Source: Euborellia annulipes (lineage: Eukaryota; Arthropoda; Insecta; Dermaptera; Anisolabididae). Taken from it: 64,000 nucleotides of DNA. The translations under genes and the position numbers were made by a program. The stretch covers positions 80,136 through 144,135 of the forward strand of contig JAKCPI010031626.1 of the NCBI GenBank assembly GCA_023213315.1. Direction: 5' to 3'. The notes below the pieces were generated by a model, which searched no databases, had not been told where the DNA came from, and saw only the letters and a list, made by a program, of their open reading frames with translations. Below, in pieces: positions 1-11,277 of the stretch. How positions within the stretch are numbered: position 1 is the stretch's first letter; every line of letters begins with the position of its first letter.

Positions 1-61
1 CTTAAAATTATAATTTAATCTAACATCTAATAAACTCATAGATGACAATTGTTTTAAATTT

Positions 62-262
62 TTTTTTCTCTTACCTCTATATATGTTAATATATAAAGAG
101 AGGAAATCATGTCAAAAATTCGATGTCGAGATTTTGATGGATACACGTTTTGAGGTCTCCGGAGTCCGAAAAAGTAGTTTTCGCGACGTCTCACAGTGGT
201 CTAGATTTGAAAAAAGTTGGCCAAAAGTCGAAAAAAATAATAGTCACAGAAAGACTTCAGTC
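62..262. repeat. dispersed repeat copy 1 (agagagaaag family)
   Basis: This stretch starts with a short AT-rich inverted repeat (tctctta...agagag). It continues with a sequence that recurs almost unchanged at about 1985-2100 (shared words: atgtcaaaaattcgatgtcg, tcgagattttgatgga, ttttcgcgac). The part at 200-232 recurs inverted at 1352-1383 (ttggccaacttttttca). No coding potential is recognisable. It is a dispersed repeat of unknown class. Confidence 0.6.
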
Positions 263-1279
263 CCATATAATCTTGTAGAGGGATAGTTGGTGCATGTAAA
301 TTCAAAAGGAAAGTGAGATATCTTTTTATAGTTCAGGCGCTACATGAGTTCAAAGTTAGCGTTTTCGGCAGCGCGCGAGCGACGCGCAGAGGCTCTGAAA
401 TATCAATGTTTGTTTAAATGCATATAACTTTTTACTCGAGTGTCCTTTTTCAATTCTGTTTGAAGGAGGGTGTTAAGGAAAGTATGTAGAATATTTACTG
501 ATAAACCGTTTTCATTAATTTATACTCGCCTTTTTTAAAAATCATGTCAAAGTTGCGTTTTCATAATGGATTTTTTTGTAAAAACTTTTTCCTTCAAATA
601 GCAAAAAAGTTATGAACCCAGCGGGGCCCACGAAACTGAGATATGGAATATATAGTTTAAGATGTCTTGTAATAGAATCTGCAAAAAAATCCTGCCCCAA
701 CTTGCCCCCCGAATTTTGAGGTTAAAAATAAGCGGCGAGAGAGCTTTTTTTTTATATTTACCCTATATGCCGTATCTTATTTCAAATTTTTGAAATATAA
801 TTGTGTAGAAATATAATTTTTATTATTTTTTAGTTAAATAAGAGCTAATTATATGGGAAAAATATTTTTATTTTAAAGTTAGATAGCATTATGTCTATTT
901 TTGAGCCCCGGCAGGCAGACTCTTTATTAGTCAACGAGCTTTTTTTTTTGAATATTTTTATATAGGGTGTCTAATTGCAAAGTATTATTATATTTTTGAA
1001 ATATTATTGTGAATAAATATAATTTTTCTTATTTCAATTAAATAAGTTATAATATATATTTTTAAAAATAAATACCATCATGACGCAAAAACGGATTGAT
1101 GAAGTAATCTTACTGGTCAAGAACTGTTTGAGATTATTCTAAACGATGTGAACTAGGTCTTGAACACGTTTCTTAAATGTTTGGACCAACATTTTGCATA
1201 ATTTTATATACCTAACAATTTTTGACGAGTGATCCGCCATATATGATCCGCCACTGCAATTTATTAAATTATATAAATA

Positions 1280-1560
1280 TTATAAAATTTGTAATCCGCG
1301 ACATCGAAAACGCTTATATACCAATTTTCAATCAAATCTAAAACTTTTTTCTATTTTTGGCCAACTTTTTTCAATCTAGACCATGTGCGTCTGTCTGTCT
1401 GTGTGTGTCTCTGTGAATAAAATATCTCAAGAACGAAAATAGCTAGGAGGTTGAAATTTTATATTTAAGTTAGGCTTCTTAAAATGTATATTCTCAATTT
1501 TCTCTCAAAATTGTTTGAAGACCACTTTACTTTATAGGAAAGATAGGAAAAATGGTTGCC
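1280..1560. repeat. dispersed repeat copy 2, with gtct microsatellite
   Basis: It shares the ttggccaac / tctagacc segment with the first repeat in inverted orientation. A short gtctgtctgtct tract follows, then tatattctcaattttctc and gaagaccactttact. The last two words recur near 10378-10425 and, inverted, near 60348-60405. It is a mosaic of the same dispersed family and codes for nothing recognisable. Confidence 0.5.
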
Positions 1561-1633
1561 ATGGTAACAAAATATAAATATTTCCCATGTTTATAAATTT
1601 TACATCTTGAATTCTAATATATTGGCGGAAACT

Positions 1634-1720
1634 AAATCTGGTGTGACAAGCACAAAACACAACTTTCGATTATCGAAGGTAAAAGAAAGTTGTGTGCTGT
1701 ACGATAATCACACCAGATTT
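1634..1720. repeat. foldback repeat, aaatctggtgtg termini
   Basis: This is an imperfect inverted repeat. The left arm 1634-1667 begins aaatctggtgtgac and ends caactttc. The right arm 1685-1720 begins gaaagttgtgtg and ends cacaccagattt. The terminal word recurs inside the hAT MITE at 17843-18114 and, degenerate, near 62628-62690, so it is a family rather than a single hairpin. Confidence 0.6.
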
Positions 1721-1949
1721 TTAACAAAAAAGGCTAAACACCGAAAGACAATAGAAGGGAATTTATAAGAATTTAATTTAAAAACTTTCTCACCTTTCTT
1801 GTATATAAAATACTTCAGCAATCGGATCAATTGAGGCATGTATTTTGAAATAACTCATGTGTAAAAGGAGCAAAAGCGTTGTTCAAAATATATACAAATA
1901 TTGTTTATTATAATCCTTGTAGGCGATTTATTTTATATAATAACATCTT

Positions 1950-2530
1950 TTTTACTTTCTCTTACCTATGTATATATGTAATATATATATAGAGAGAAAG
2001 TATTGGATTCATGTCAAAAATTCGATGTCGAGATTTTGATGGATCTTCACGTTTTGAGGTCCCCTGAATCCAAAAAAGTGGTTTTCGCGACATGGTCTGT
2101 CTGTGTGTGGGTGGGTGGGTGGGTGGGTGGGTGGGTGGGTGGGTGGGTGGGTGTGTGTCAAATTTTAAGCATGAAGGAATTGAGCTATGAGGCTGAAATT
2201 TTATATTTAAGTTAAACACCCCCGGGACCGGAAAAATAAGCTTTTAATCAAAATCGGCCAAAGAGTACTAGTACTTTACTGATGTACTTTTTCAGTTTTT
2301 TTCGATTTTCTCAAAATTCGCTCTAACGATTTTGATTATAATTAAAAAATTTTTTTTATCGATATTTTATTACTTTGAAAACTTGAGAGATGTCTCGAAA
2401 AACATTATGATTGAAACTCACCCTCAAAGTTTTTCCAAGAAAATTTATTGTTTTCCTCAAATTTCAAAAAATAACTAATTTGGTTTTTATAATCAGTTTA
2501 AAAAAATTTTTAAATACATGATTCGGGCCT
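1950..2530. repeat. dispersed repeat copy 3 (agagagaaag family)
   Basis: It opens with an inverted pair, tttactttctctta and tagagagaaagta, around a run of ta. The same module as 95-170 follows, then the GGGT array, then an AT-rich tail. A third copy of the inverted-pair head alone lies at 35236-35275. Confidence 0.6.
2109..2151 (+). repeat. (GGGT)n microsatellite
   Basis: Eleven GGG runs are separated by single T residues. Open frames across it encode only low-complexity peptides (HPPT on one strand, GGWV on the other) and are not genes. Such a G-tract array is a classic parallel G-quadruplex former. Confidence 0.9.
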
Positions 2531-2850
2531 GTTTCTGAATTATAGAGAGAGGAATAATCTATAACAGTTAAGAGAGGTTACTCGGTGAATTTTTCTACAA
2601 TAAGAAAATAATTAATCTCAAGAAGTTCCTTATGGTAAACCAGAAAGATCTTTGGTATATCTTACAAGGGGAAGGCACGACGATTTTGGCATGAGGCTTT
2701 ATGTAATAATTCTACACCTTTAGGGTGTTCATCCCTTGGAGCAACAACGCCCACCCTCTTCAAATTCAAATTAATTCACAATATTCTAATTTCATTAATA
2801 TATATTATTATACTGTGTAGAGTATAATTTATTATTTTATTTGAATAGTA

Positions 2851-3833
2851 GAGGTAAAGGTGGTATTATGAGCCCCTAGTTTCTTTTTTGTTATAATAAA
2901 TTTTTTTAAATAATTTTTGCTAAATTATTTGTGTTGAACTTCAACTATAACAATTGATGAATATATTTAAAAAGTATGCAGTCGATTAAATACACAGAAA
3001 GTGAAATAATAACAAAAAATCAAAAAAGTTCGTTTTGTTGAAAAAAATTTTCTGTGCTGGTATTATGAGCCCCTAGAGTAAATACATGAAAAAGAGTGTT
3101 AAAAAGAGGTTAGTAATACAAATATTCTTTATGAAAATTGTATTTTGTTAATTACAAAACTATATTAGTGTAAATAAGTTGGAAAACAGAAAATATTTTA
3201 TGATCTGCAAAAGTCACAAATATAAACATCTTTTTCAGTCCCAGCACAGTCATTGTGCGCCCACATTTCACACATCAGGCACTGTATCCACAGTTCTCCT
3301 TGATAATTGGCAGAGTAAAGTCCTTCACAAAACTTACAGGGAGTATGCTCATCTCCGGGATTATCAACTCCCACTGGCATTTCCAAAACGGACTCTCCGG
3401 TATTGACGGACCCTCAAAAATTGGGGCTCATATACCAGGCACAGAAGGAGGCTCACATTACCGACATAGCCATAGTGAATTTCTACAAAGCATATTCTAT
3501 CTTTGTAACTGTCTAAATTAATTATCACCTACATTAAATCAAAGCTTAAAACCTACTCTATTAGATAGCGTAGCCTATTAAAGTAAATGTAATCAAATAA
3601 TAATCATAATTAAGGGCTAAATAGGTACCTTTCAAAGTTTTTTAGTAGAAGAAAACACAAACACCTGATTTATCCACCATCTATCATTAACAACTGAACC
3701 AAAGTTCTCTAGAGGCCTAAAAAAGAACGGAACACAGTGTTTCCATCAATCCCCATTAGATTGTGTGAACTCTATGACGAGATATATTGGGGGCTCATAA
3801 TACCTACAGGGCTCATATTACCACCTTTACCTC
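2851..3833. mobile_element. pogo/Tigger-like DNA transposon, internally deleted
   Basis: Terminal inverted repeats of about 25 bp (GAGGTAAAGGTGGTA...) lie at both ends with one mismatch. They are flanked by TA target duplications at 2849-2850 and 3834-3835, as in the Tc1/mariner/pogo superfamily. The 983-bp element keeps only a PHD-type zinc finger of its coding region. The motif GGGCTCATAATACC, contained in the TIR, is reiterated about six times through the element in both orientations. Confidence 0.8.
3198..3407 (-). pseudogene. C-terminal PHD-finger fragment of a pogo-like transposase
   Basis: An open frame on the minus strand encodes a Cys4-His-Cys3 zinc finger: PCKFC, then WIQCLMCEMWAH, then DCAG, then YICDFC and a stop at 3198-3200. 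The frame is preceded by an in-frame stop just above 3407, so no full transposase is present. PHD fingers of this form are known at the C-terminus of some pogo/Jerky-type DDE transposases. The location inside a TA-flanked element supports that origin rather than a host gene. Confidence 0.65.
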
Positions 3834-3835
3834 TA

Positions 3836-4796
3836 ATAATTAGCAATAAGTAGGTTTATAAGTGTAGAGGGCGCATTCTAAATATATTTGGCCTCAGCGT
3901 CGCCATTTTCTTATGATTCAGAAAGCGCCTAATATTAGGCAACCGCAATGACCAGCTGTTTATTCGTTCATCGCCCCGCACGGCGCATCGAATTAACTGT
4001 ACCATTTTTTTCTAGCTATTTCTAATTTCTCAATTTCTACTTACTATAGGTTATATATCTGAAAAATTTAATAAAAATTCTATTAAGTTCGTAACGTCGT
4101 ATCAAATAAGAAAAAAAAAATCAAATTATTTATTAATATATCCTTTGAAAAATTGTGTTATTTTCTCATACACCATTGATTAAAAATATAATTAATTTCT
4201 TATTTTTACTCCAGTTTTGAAAATATCCTTTGTGAAGTAACAACATTAAAATTTCTCTGAAATTAAAAAATGTTTTATATAAAGACCAATAAATTGATTA
4301 TTTTTGTTTCTTAAAAAGAAAACAAATTTTAATATACAAATTGAAGATCTTACATACCATTATACTAATTAATAACACAGGTCAACAAAAATTTTTTTTT
4401 GTTTTCTGTTCTAATGATGGAATTCTGATTCTAGACATCGAAAATTTCCATATTTTCTTTTAAAGTTTGCTTTTGGCCCCCCCTTGCCCCCCCCCCTCTC
4501 ACTACGCCACTGTGTTGACCGATGTAATATATGACATAAATTTAGTTATAGAACATTTTGATTAAAATAATTTCTATCTTTCAATAGACTAAGAAAATTT
4601 TGAAAATTTTTCTAAGGATCAATAGAACATGAAGGGGTCGTTTGAGTTCGATGGCACTTGAGAAGTCAATAGAGATGTTCCACTTTTTTTTTTATTAAGT
4701 CTATAGCCTACTTCAAATAATAATAAAATCAGATTATGACCAATAATATTTTTGATATCCTACATAGCTGATAGATAAAATAAAGGTATAATTAAA
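3836..4796. other. gene-free AT-rich DNA with one hAT terminus
   Basis: No coding region was found. Around 4470-4512 there is a C-rich run followed by cactacgccactg, which matches the right terminus of the CAGTGGCGTAG hAT MITEs found elsewhere in the window. No matching left end with a target duplication was found, so it is a fragment. Confidence 0.5.
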
Positions 4797-4859
4797 TGAT
4801 GAAAACAATTGAAACTGCTGGAGGTATTTTCAGGCCAAATTTTATTCCACTATTCAGTC

Positions 4860-4894
4860 GACGTTTCGGGAGACTTAACGCCTCCCTTCATCAG
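4860..4894 (-). ncRNA. hammerhead-like ribozyme motif, Penelope left arm
   Basis: Read on the minus strand: CTGATGA, then stem II GGGAG/CTCCC closing a 9-nt loop, then GAAACGTC. These match the hammerhead core CUGANGA - stem II - GAAA, with GUC as the cleavage triplet. Stem III would be the palindrome ACGT, so it is minimal and more plausible in a dimer. Penelope elements are known to carry hammerhead motifs. Confidence 0.7.
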
Positions 4895-5411
4895 GACTCT
4901 AGACATGTACAAAGGCAAACATACAGCTTAGTTTAAATTAAAATGATTCTCACTCATTCTCACTCGTCTTTTTTTTTTTTTTTTTTTTTTACATATATTC
5001 TTACAACAATAATGTGTGCTACTTACAATGTGGTTATAAAATAAACCTTCGCTGGTTTAGTCATAAAGAATGTAATATAATGGTCCAATTTCGCCTGCTG
5101 ATCGGAAGAAAGGCATTCGCAGGGCGAGTTCTCAATACAATGAATTTTATTTTTTTTTTATATAATACCGTTTTTATTAATTCATGCCAATCTTAAATAA
5201 TCAAGATAATCTTTCTATTCTAAGAAAATTTCTTTTTTTATTTTTTTTTTTATTATTATTAAAAACTCAAGCGAAATTGGAATATGGAAATAAAAACAAA
5301 AATAAATTAAAAAAATTAAAAATAAAAATATAAACAAATTCTACATTCTCTTTTGGACGTTTCGATATCGTGAAGATAAAACAAAAGCGAGAAACCACAA
5401 ACCGCTGACTA

Positions 5412-7124
5412 TTATAATATTTGTCTTTGTAATATATTATTGTATAGTGTGCTTAAGTTATTAGTGTCGCATTGTTTGTTAATAGAGATCAGTCTGTATT
5501 TAATTATATTACACATTTCCAAAGTTAGTAAAATATTATTGTTCTCCTCGCTCACCAATATCTTCACGTTATCATAATCAAATTGGTGGCCATATTCTAA
5601 AGAATGTTCAGCCAGGGCTGTAGCTGGTTCTCCCTTCCTGACGTCATATTGATGTTGGTACAATCGCCTAGATAATTTTTGCTTGGTTTTTCCTATATAG
5701 ACTTTATCGACACACTCCAAACATTTTAACATATACACTACCCCAGAGCGGTCAGTAGTAGGGACTTTATCCAAATTGTTGAAAAATTGACCCAAATTGT
5801 TATTAGATTTACCGGAAAGTATGACGTTGACCTGGTCGCTCTTAAAATATTTTTTAAATCTAATATTTAAACACCTACTGATGTTTTCAAAAAGATTTTC
5901 AACATACGTCATTTTAAAATAAATATTTGTTATTTCTTCACTTACCGGGTTGGAACGCGGAAAATCATTTCGTTTTAAAGTAAATTTTCTAATGATATTA
6001 TTAACAATTCTATTAGGGTAGCCATTGTCAGATAAAGTCATTTTCAATTCTTTAACGTTTTTCTCCCAAAACTCCTCATCAGCCAAGTTGTGTATTCTAT
6101 ATAGCATCCCAGATATCAAGTTAGATTTGTGTTTAAATGGGTTGCTTGAGTAGTAATTAAGTAATCTACCTGAGTTTATTTCTTTCCTATACCAATCAAT
6201 TTTAAGGTCGCCGTCCTGTCTGATAATTTTTAAATCCAGAAAATTTATGCAATTATTATGTTCTCTCTCAATTGTGAATTTCAATAGGGGATGGAAACTA
6301 TTTAATTTATCTAAAATCGTGTCTACCTTCTCTGCCTTTACCAAACTTAGTATATCATCAATGTATCTAATAAAAAGCAATATATCATTTTTCATATTGG
6401 GGATTGTTTTATTTTCCAGTTCTTGCATGACAATATTAGCTATAACGACCGATATAGGTGACCCCATAGGTAGACCCACGCATTGTCTATAAAAGGATTG
6501 GCCATAACGAAGGAAACTATTATCAAAAATCAAACGAAGAATTTTTTTAAAATTATCAAAATGTATATCAGTATATTGCTGAATTTTATCCCATTTTGAG
6601 GTAATGATATCAAAGGCAAGATCAGTACTAATATTCGAAAAAAGGCTAACCACATCGAACGAAACCAATATAAAACCTGGTAAAGGGGTAACATTAGATA
6701 ATTTTTGTCTACAATCGAATGAATCTTTTAAGAAGTGATCATTGTGTTCCACTATATTATTCAAAATTTCCCCAATGTATTTCTCCAAGTTGTAAGTTGG
6801 GGAGTTGATTGTGCAGACAATTGGGCGGATTGGCAACCCAACTTTATGAGTTTTAACTAACCCATGGAGGCGAGGTGTTATTGCCACATATGTGTTTAAT
6901 TTTCGACACGTTTTAACATCTATTGCTCCAGAATCCTTTATAATTTTCAAAAGTGCATTTGTTTTAAATTTTGAACCGATGTGGCTGGATCTCTAGGAAT
7001 CAATTCATAGGCATTCTGATCTTTCAAAATATCGTTAATTTTATTCGTATATTCTTCTCTACTCATCAAGACGGTGGTTTGGGATTTATCGGCCTTAACT
7101 AAGATATAATCCACTGGGAGTTTG
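5412..7124 (-). pseudogene. Penelope-like RT + GIY-YIG endonuclease ORF, frameshifted and 5'-truncated
   Basis: The 512-codon frame 6950-5412 contains a reverse transcriptase with motif A FDVVSLF (residues 99-105), GLPMGSP (159-165) and the catalytic YIDD (196-199). A C-terminal GIY-YIG endonuclease follows (GVVYMLKC at 403-410, VYIGKT at 417-422). The upstream piece, containing KLPVDYILVKADKSQ, is in another frame and ends at 6947, so one single-base shift separates the two. Complete Penelope proteins are usually longer, and the N-terminus is lost at the inversion junction near 7124. The catalytic motifs look intact, but the frameshift and truncation make this copy probably non-autonomous. 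Confidence 0.9.
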
Positions 7125-7778
7125 GAGAAAAACGTTAAAGAATTGAAAATGACTTTATCTGACAATGGCTACCCTAATAGAATTGTTAATAATATCATTA
7201 GAAAATTTACTTTAAAACGAAATGATTTTCCGCGTTCCAACCCGGTAAGTGAAGAAATAACAAATATTTATTTTAAAATGACGTATGTTGAAAATCTTTT
7301 TGAAAACATCAGTAGGTGTTTAAATATTAGATTTAAAAAATATTTTAAGAGCGACCAGGTCAACGTCATACTTTCCGGTAAATCTAATAACAATTTGGGT
7401 CAATTTTTCAACAATTTGGATAAAGTCCCTACTACTGACCGCTCTGGGGTAGTGTATATGTTAAAATGTTTGGAGTGTGTCGATAAAGTCTATATAGGAA
7501 AAACCAAGCAAAAATTATCTAGGCGATTGTACCAACATCAATATGACGTCAGGAAGGGAGAACCAGCTACAGCCCTGGCTGAACATTCTTTAGAATATGG
7601 CCACCAATTTGATTATGATAACGTGAAGATATTGGTGAGCGAGGAGAACAATAATATTTTACTAACTTTGGAAATGTGTAATATAATTAAATACAGACTG
7701 ATCTCTATTAACAAACAATGCGACACTAATAACTTAAGCACACTATACAATAATATATTACAAAGACAAATATTATAA
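7125..7778 (+). pseudogene. inverted partial copy of the Penelope ORF (C-terminal part)
   Basis: This plus-strand open frame is identical in protein sequence to the last roughly 218 residues of the neighbouring minus-strand Penelope ORF, starting at EKNVKELK. It has the GIY-YIG nuclease but no reverse transcriptase core. It is the right arm of the inverted element, not an independent gene. Confidence 0.9.
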
Positions 7779-8296
7779 TAGTCAGCGGTTTGTGGTTTCT
7801 CGCTTTTGTTTTATCTTCACGATATCGAAACGTCCAAAAGAGAATGTAGAATTTGTTTATATTTTTATTTTTAATTTTTTTAATTTATTTTTGTTTTTAT
7901 TTCCATATTCCAATTTCGCTTGAGTTTTTAATAATAATAAAAAAAAAAAAATAAAAAAAGAAATTTTCTTAGAATAGAAAGATTATCTTGATTATTTAAG
8001 ATTGGCATGAATTAATAAAAACGGTATTATATAAAAAAAAATAAAATTCATTGTATTGAGAACTCGCCCTGCGAATGCCTTTCTTCCGATCAGCAGGCGA
8101 AATTGGACCATTATATTACATTCTTTATGACTAAACCAGCGAAGGTTTATTTTATAACCACATTGTAAGTAGCACACATTATTGTTGTAAGAATATATGT
8201 AAAAAAAAAAAAAAAAAAAAAAGACGAGTGAGAATGAGTGAGAATCATTTTAATTTAAACTAAGCTGTATGTTTGCCTTTGTACATGTCTAGAGTC

Positions 8297-8331
8297 CTGA
8301 TGAAGGGAGGCGTTAAGTCTCCCGAAACGTC
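8297..8331 (+). ncRNA. hammerhead-like ribozyme motif, Penelope right arm
   Basis: This is the inverted counterpart of the motif at 4860-4894, with the same core CTGATGA, GGGAG/CTCCC stem II and GAAACGTC. It lies in the terminal region downstream of the plus-strand ORF fragment, where Penelope ribozymes are expected. Confidence 0.7.
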
Positions 8332-8434
8332 GACTGAATAGTGGAATAAAATTTGGCCTGAAAATACCTCCAGCAGTTTCAATTGTTTTCATCATCTATC
8401 TACACCAGGCTTTCCCAATCATCGTATAATTAAA

Positions 8435-10149
8435 GATACTTTAACAAATTCAATTGTAATTGTGAAATTTGATTATTTTTGTAATCAAATAAGCATACCA
8501 CTAAATATACAATAAGTGGGCAACTTTAAATACCGGGCATGATCTGTTGTTACTTTAACAAACCTAAAATTACTATAATAACTATTATGTTAATAGATTA
8601 ATTAATTCAATTTGACGCCCTAAATAAATAAGTAAGCAATTTCCCTGTTAAAAACTATTTTATTAGAATGTAGTGAACTGAAAACGATCAAACTATTTCA
8701 ATGAAAATAGCAAACCAAACAAATAGGAAATAAATTTCAATGGGAAAATCAAAGAAAAGATTTATTTGTTTTTGGATAGTAATTTTTTTTTAAGCTACAC
8801 CTGATTAGTTTAGGCAAATAACAAACAAGATATTTCTTTTTTTATTAATCCATTTTGATCTACGTGCCGATTATTTTCTCTCCCGATTGCATAAAAATTT
8901 AATTTATGATGAATTATTATTATATATAGTAATGATTATTAATTCTCAACTTCGAACAAAATATTTTGTAACTGAACATTTATGTTTTTTTATATAATAC
9001 TATTCGAATAAATTTTAAATTTTCATTTTAAAACAACCTCGTTTTAGTTATTGGCAAAAATTATTTAACTTAATTAATGACTTTTCTTGAAAAGAAATGT
9101 AGTAAAACCAAATTCGAAACAACCACCACTTGTAGGGCGCTCTAAAATATTTGTAAAACATTCATTATTGTTCAGTGGACTAGTTAACATATTGCTGCCT
9201 TTCACTCACATATAATCACTTCGAAATTTTGTCTGACAAGTGATAAAGCACACTACTCTGCATCCAGAACCTGCCAATGCTAATGAAACTTTAAATAGAC
9301 TGTTTCTCCTCTTCCAGTAATAATTTCAAATCCGACACTAAAAAATTCAAAGCAAAATTAATTTAATCCTCCGATTTTTTAATTTAATAAATCAAGATTA
9401 TTAAATCAACTTTTGTATAAGCAAAAAAAAATTACAACTTTATTGTGTAACGCTACTGGTGATGAGGTAGCAGGTATCTTAAACATCTACTAAAAACTAA
9501 ATTATAATTACTATAATATAAATAACATTTTCCCCGCACAATTTATACGTAATAAAAAACTAACATTAAGGGTTGGCAGGCAATTTCAATATTTTATAAC
9601 TTAAAAATTGTTAGACAAGTTCTATTATTTTCTAAATTACAAGTTATTATAGGCAATTTATTTCTATTACTTAAGGTTTACTATATCCACAACTAAAAAT
9701 CAATAATTATTCCTTCTCTAACATCTTCTTTAAAAATTTTATTATGAGATACAACAAAAAAATAAAAAGTAAAAAACATTAAAAATTTCTGGATTGAATT
9801 TTAGAAAAAAAGGTCATTCGGTTGTTGTTTTATTCTTATAATACTAAACGTTTAATTAACTTGACCATAGCGAAAATTTAGCAATTAGTAATGATTTTCT
9901 ACTAGTTGCTCTTATAAATACTAAAAGAATGGCGCATTGAAAGCACGCATTTGCATTTAGATGCAGATATATAAAATCGATTATGAAAAAAAAATTGTTA
10001 GACATGTTCTATTATTTTTATTAAGAATTGGATAGCGTTCATTTTAAAAACGAGTTAAATTGAATTCGGGTCTCTCGCATGCTTCAATGAAAACTAAATA
10101 AAGAGATTTATTTAAATTTTATATTATGAATTTTAACAAAGAGCACAAT
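8435..10149. other. gene-free AT-rich DNA
   Basis: I read both strands and saw no coding region, RNA gene or clear transposon terminus here. It consists of AT-rich, low-complexity sequence. Confidence 0.5.
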
Positions 10150-10649
10150 CACGTCTATTCTCTAAAAACAGACGTTAAAATTTAAAATCAGGTGTTAAAA
10201 AGTAGAAAAATGCTCTTCTCTAAACAAAGTTTTAACAGCGACGTTAACATGTTGCTTTTATTTCAAAGCTATCAAAATCATAACCTTACTTTTTAGGTTA
10301 AGGACTCCATTTTTATTTTAAACACGACGTTAAAATATTAAAGGCACCCCCTAGACATGGGATTAAATTTTTAAAATGTATATTCTCATTTTGCCCTTGA
10401 AATCTTATGAAGACCACTTTACTCTTGTACTTCATAGGAAAAATAGAATAAATAAAATAATGAATTAGGAATAAAAATTCACTAAATGTTAACGCTTTGG
10501 CTTTAAAGTTTTTGTTTACAGAATAGCTATTTGAGGCAAGGTAGTGATTTTGAATAGCATTTTTTTTAACGCTGATTGTTTTTACATTACTTTTTAACAC
10601 CCATCTGTTTATTTTAAATTTCAACTTCTGTTTTTAGAGAATGGCCCTG
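10150..10649. mobile_element. MITE, CAGGTCTATTCTC family, copy A
   Basis: Inverted termini match the family: a left end like CAGGTCTATTCTCTAAAAAC and a right end like GTTTTTAGAGAATGGCCCTG. The trinucleotide AAT flanks it on both sides. A segment around 10375-10470 is shared with other dispersed repeats (1480-1530, 60348-60405) and looks inserted into the family consensus. No coding region. Confidence 0.7.
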
Positions 10650-10652
10650 AAT

Positions 10653-11028
10653 CAGGTCTATTCTCTAAAAACAGGCGTTAAAATTTAAAATAAACAATTG
10701 AGTGTGTAAGCGTTAAAAAATTCTATTCAAAATCCCTTCCTTGCTTCAATTCTGTAAACAAAAATTTAAAGCCAAAGCGTTAACATTTGTAAATAGTGTT
10801 AAAATTAATGCCATGTCTAGGGAGCGCCTTTAATATTTTAACGCGGTGTTTAAAATAAACCTAAAAAGTAAGGTTATTATTTTGATAGCTTTGAAATAAA
10901 AGCAACATGTTAACGTCGCTGTTAAAATTTTGTTTGGAGAATAGCATTTTTTTAACGCTGATTGTTTCTACATTACTTTTTAACTCCCATTTATTGATTT
11001 TAAATTTTAACGCCTGTTTTTAGACCTG
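10653..11028. mobile_element. MITE, CAGGTCTATTCTC family, copy B
   Basis: It lies directly next to copy A, sharing a single AAT between them, and ends with ...TTTTTAGACCTG followed by AAT. Internal words are shared with copies A, C and D (aacatgttgctttta, attaaaggc). The right terminus lacks the few bases gaata seen in copy C. Confidence 0.75.
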
Positions 11029-11086
11029 AATGTGTTTTAAAAATTCTGAACTCCTCAAAATAATAAGAGTGTAGTAAGGAATAAAG

Positions 11087-11277
11087 TGGGCTTGGTCCGA
11101 AAATTATTTAAATTTAATTTTGGACCAAGCCCACCTATTACATCCTCGCGGCACTGAAGATGATGCATATGTCATATGGGTCAAAATATTTGCCAAATAA
11201 AGGGCGTCAGGTGGAGCAATAAATCTGCTGGTTGTTATTCTCCAACCCCATTACTCTACTCCTCCCAGCCTACTGTA
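11087..11277. mobile_element. PLE-type terminal remnant with hairpin
   Basis: The left part is a hairpin with 13-bp arms (GTGGGCTTGGTCC / GGACCAAGCCCAC) at 11087-11133. The rest (cctcgcggcactgaagatga, then ccaaataaag, then ccaaccccattactctact) is the same family as the foldback element at 45372-45707 and includes its tail. A degenerate hammerhead core CTGAAGA...GTCAAAA is present. It is interrupted by the hAT MITE at 11278-11518. Confidence 0.65.

Larger units (their letters stand above)
4797..8423. mobile_element. Penelope-like retroelement, head-to-head inverted copies
   Basis: The element is flanked by the 11-bp direct repeat gtataattaaa at 4786-4796 and 8424-8434. A minus-strand copy (about 7124 down to 4797) meets a plus-strand copy (about 7122 to 8395) head to head. 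This gives inverted arms of about 1.26 kb that look essentially identical, so the insertion is recent. Each arm ends with a non-coding terminal region bearing a hammerhead-like motif. The right side continues about 28 nt beyond the paired arm before the duplication. Both copies are truncated at their 5' ends. Inverted, 5'-truncated partial copies with variable target duplications are typical of Penelope elements. Confidence 0.9.

Noticed and set aside
1962..2219. Open frames across the GGGT array encoding repeated HPPT or GGWV peptides
   Set aside because: They are created by the microsatellite; there is no other coding signal.
4379..4512. Possible MITE ending cactacgccactg with flanking ggtcaaca words
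   Set aside because: The flanking words are inverted rather than direct, so they are not a target duplication; only the right terminus is credible.
7122..7778. Plus-strand GIY-YIG open frame as an independent gene
   Set aside because: It is identical to the C-terminal part of the neighbouring Penelope ORF and forms the inverted arm of the same insertion.
4797..8423. LTR retrotransposon or CRISPR-like interpretation of the repeats
   Set aside because: The repeats are inverted, the coding part is Penelope-type RT plus GIY-YIG, and no spaced short direct repeats exist.
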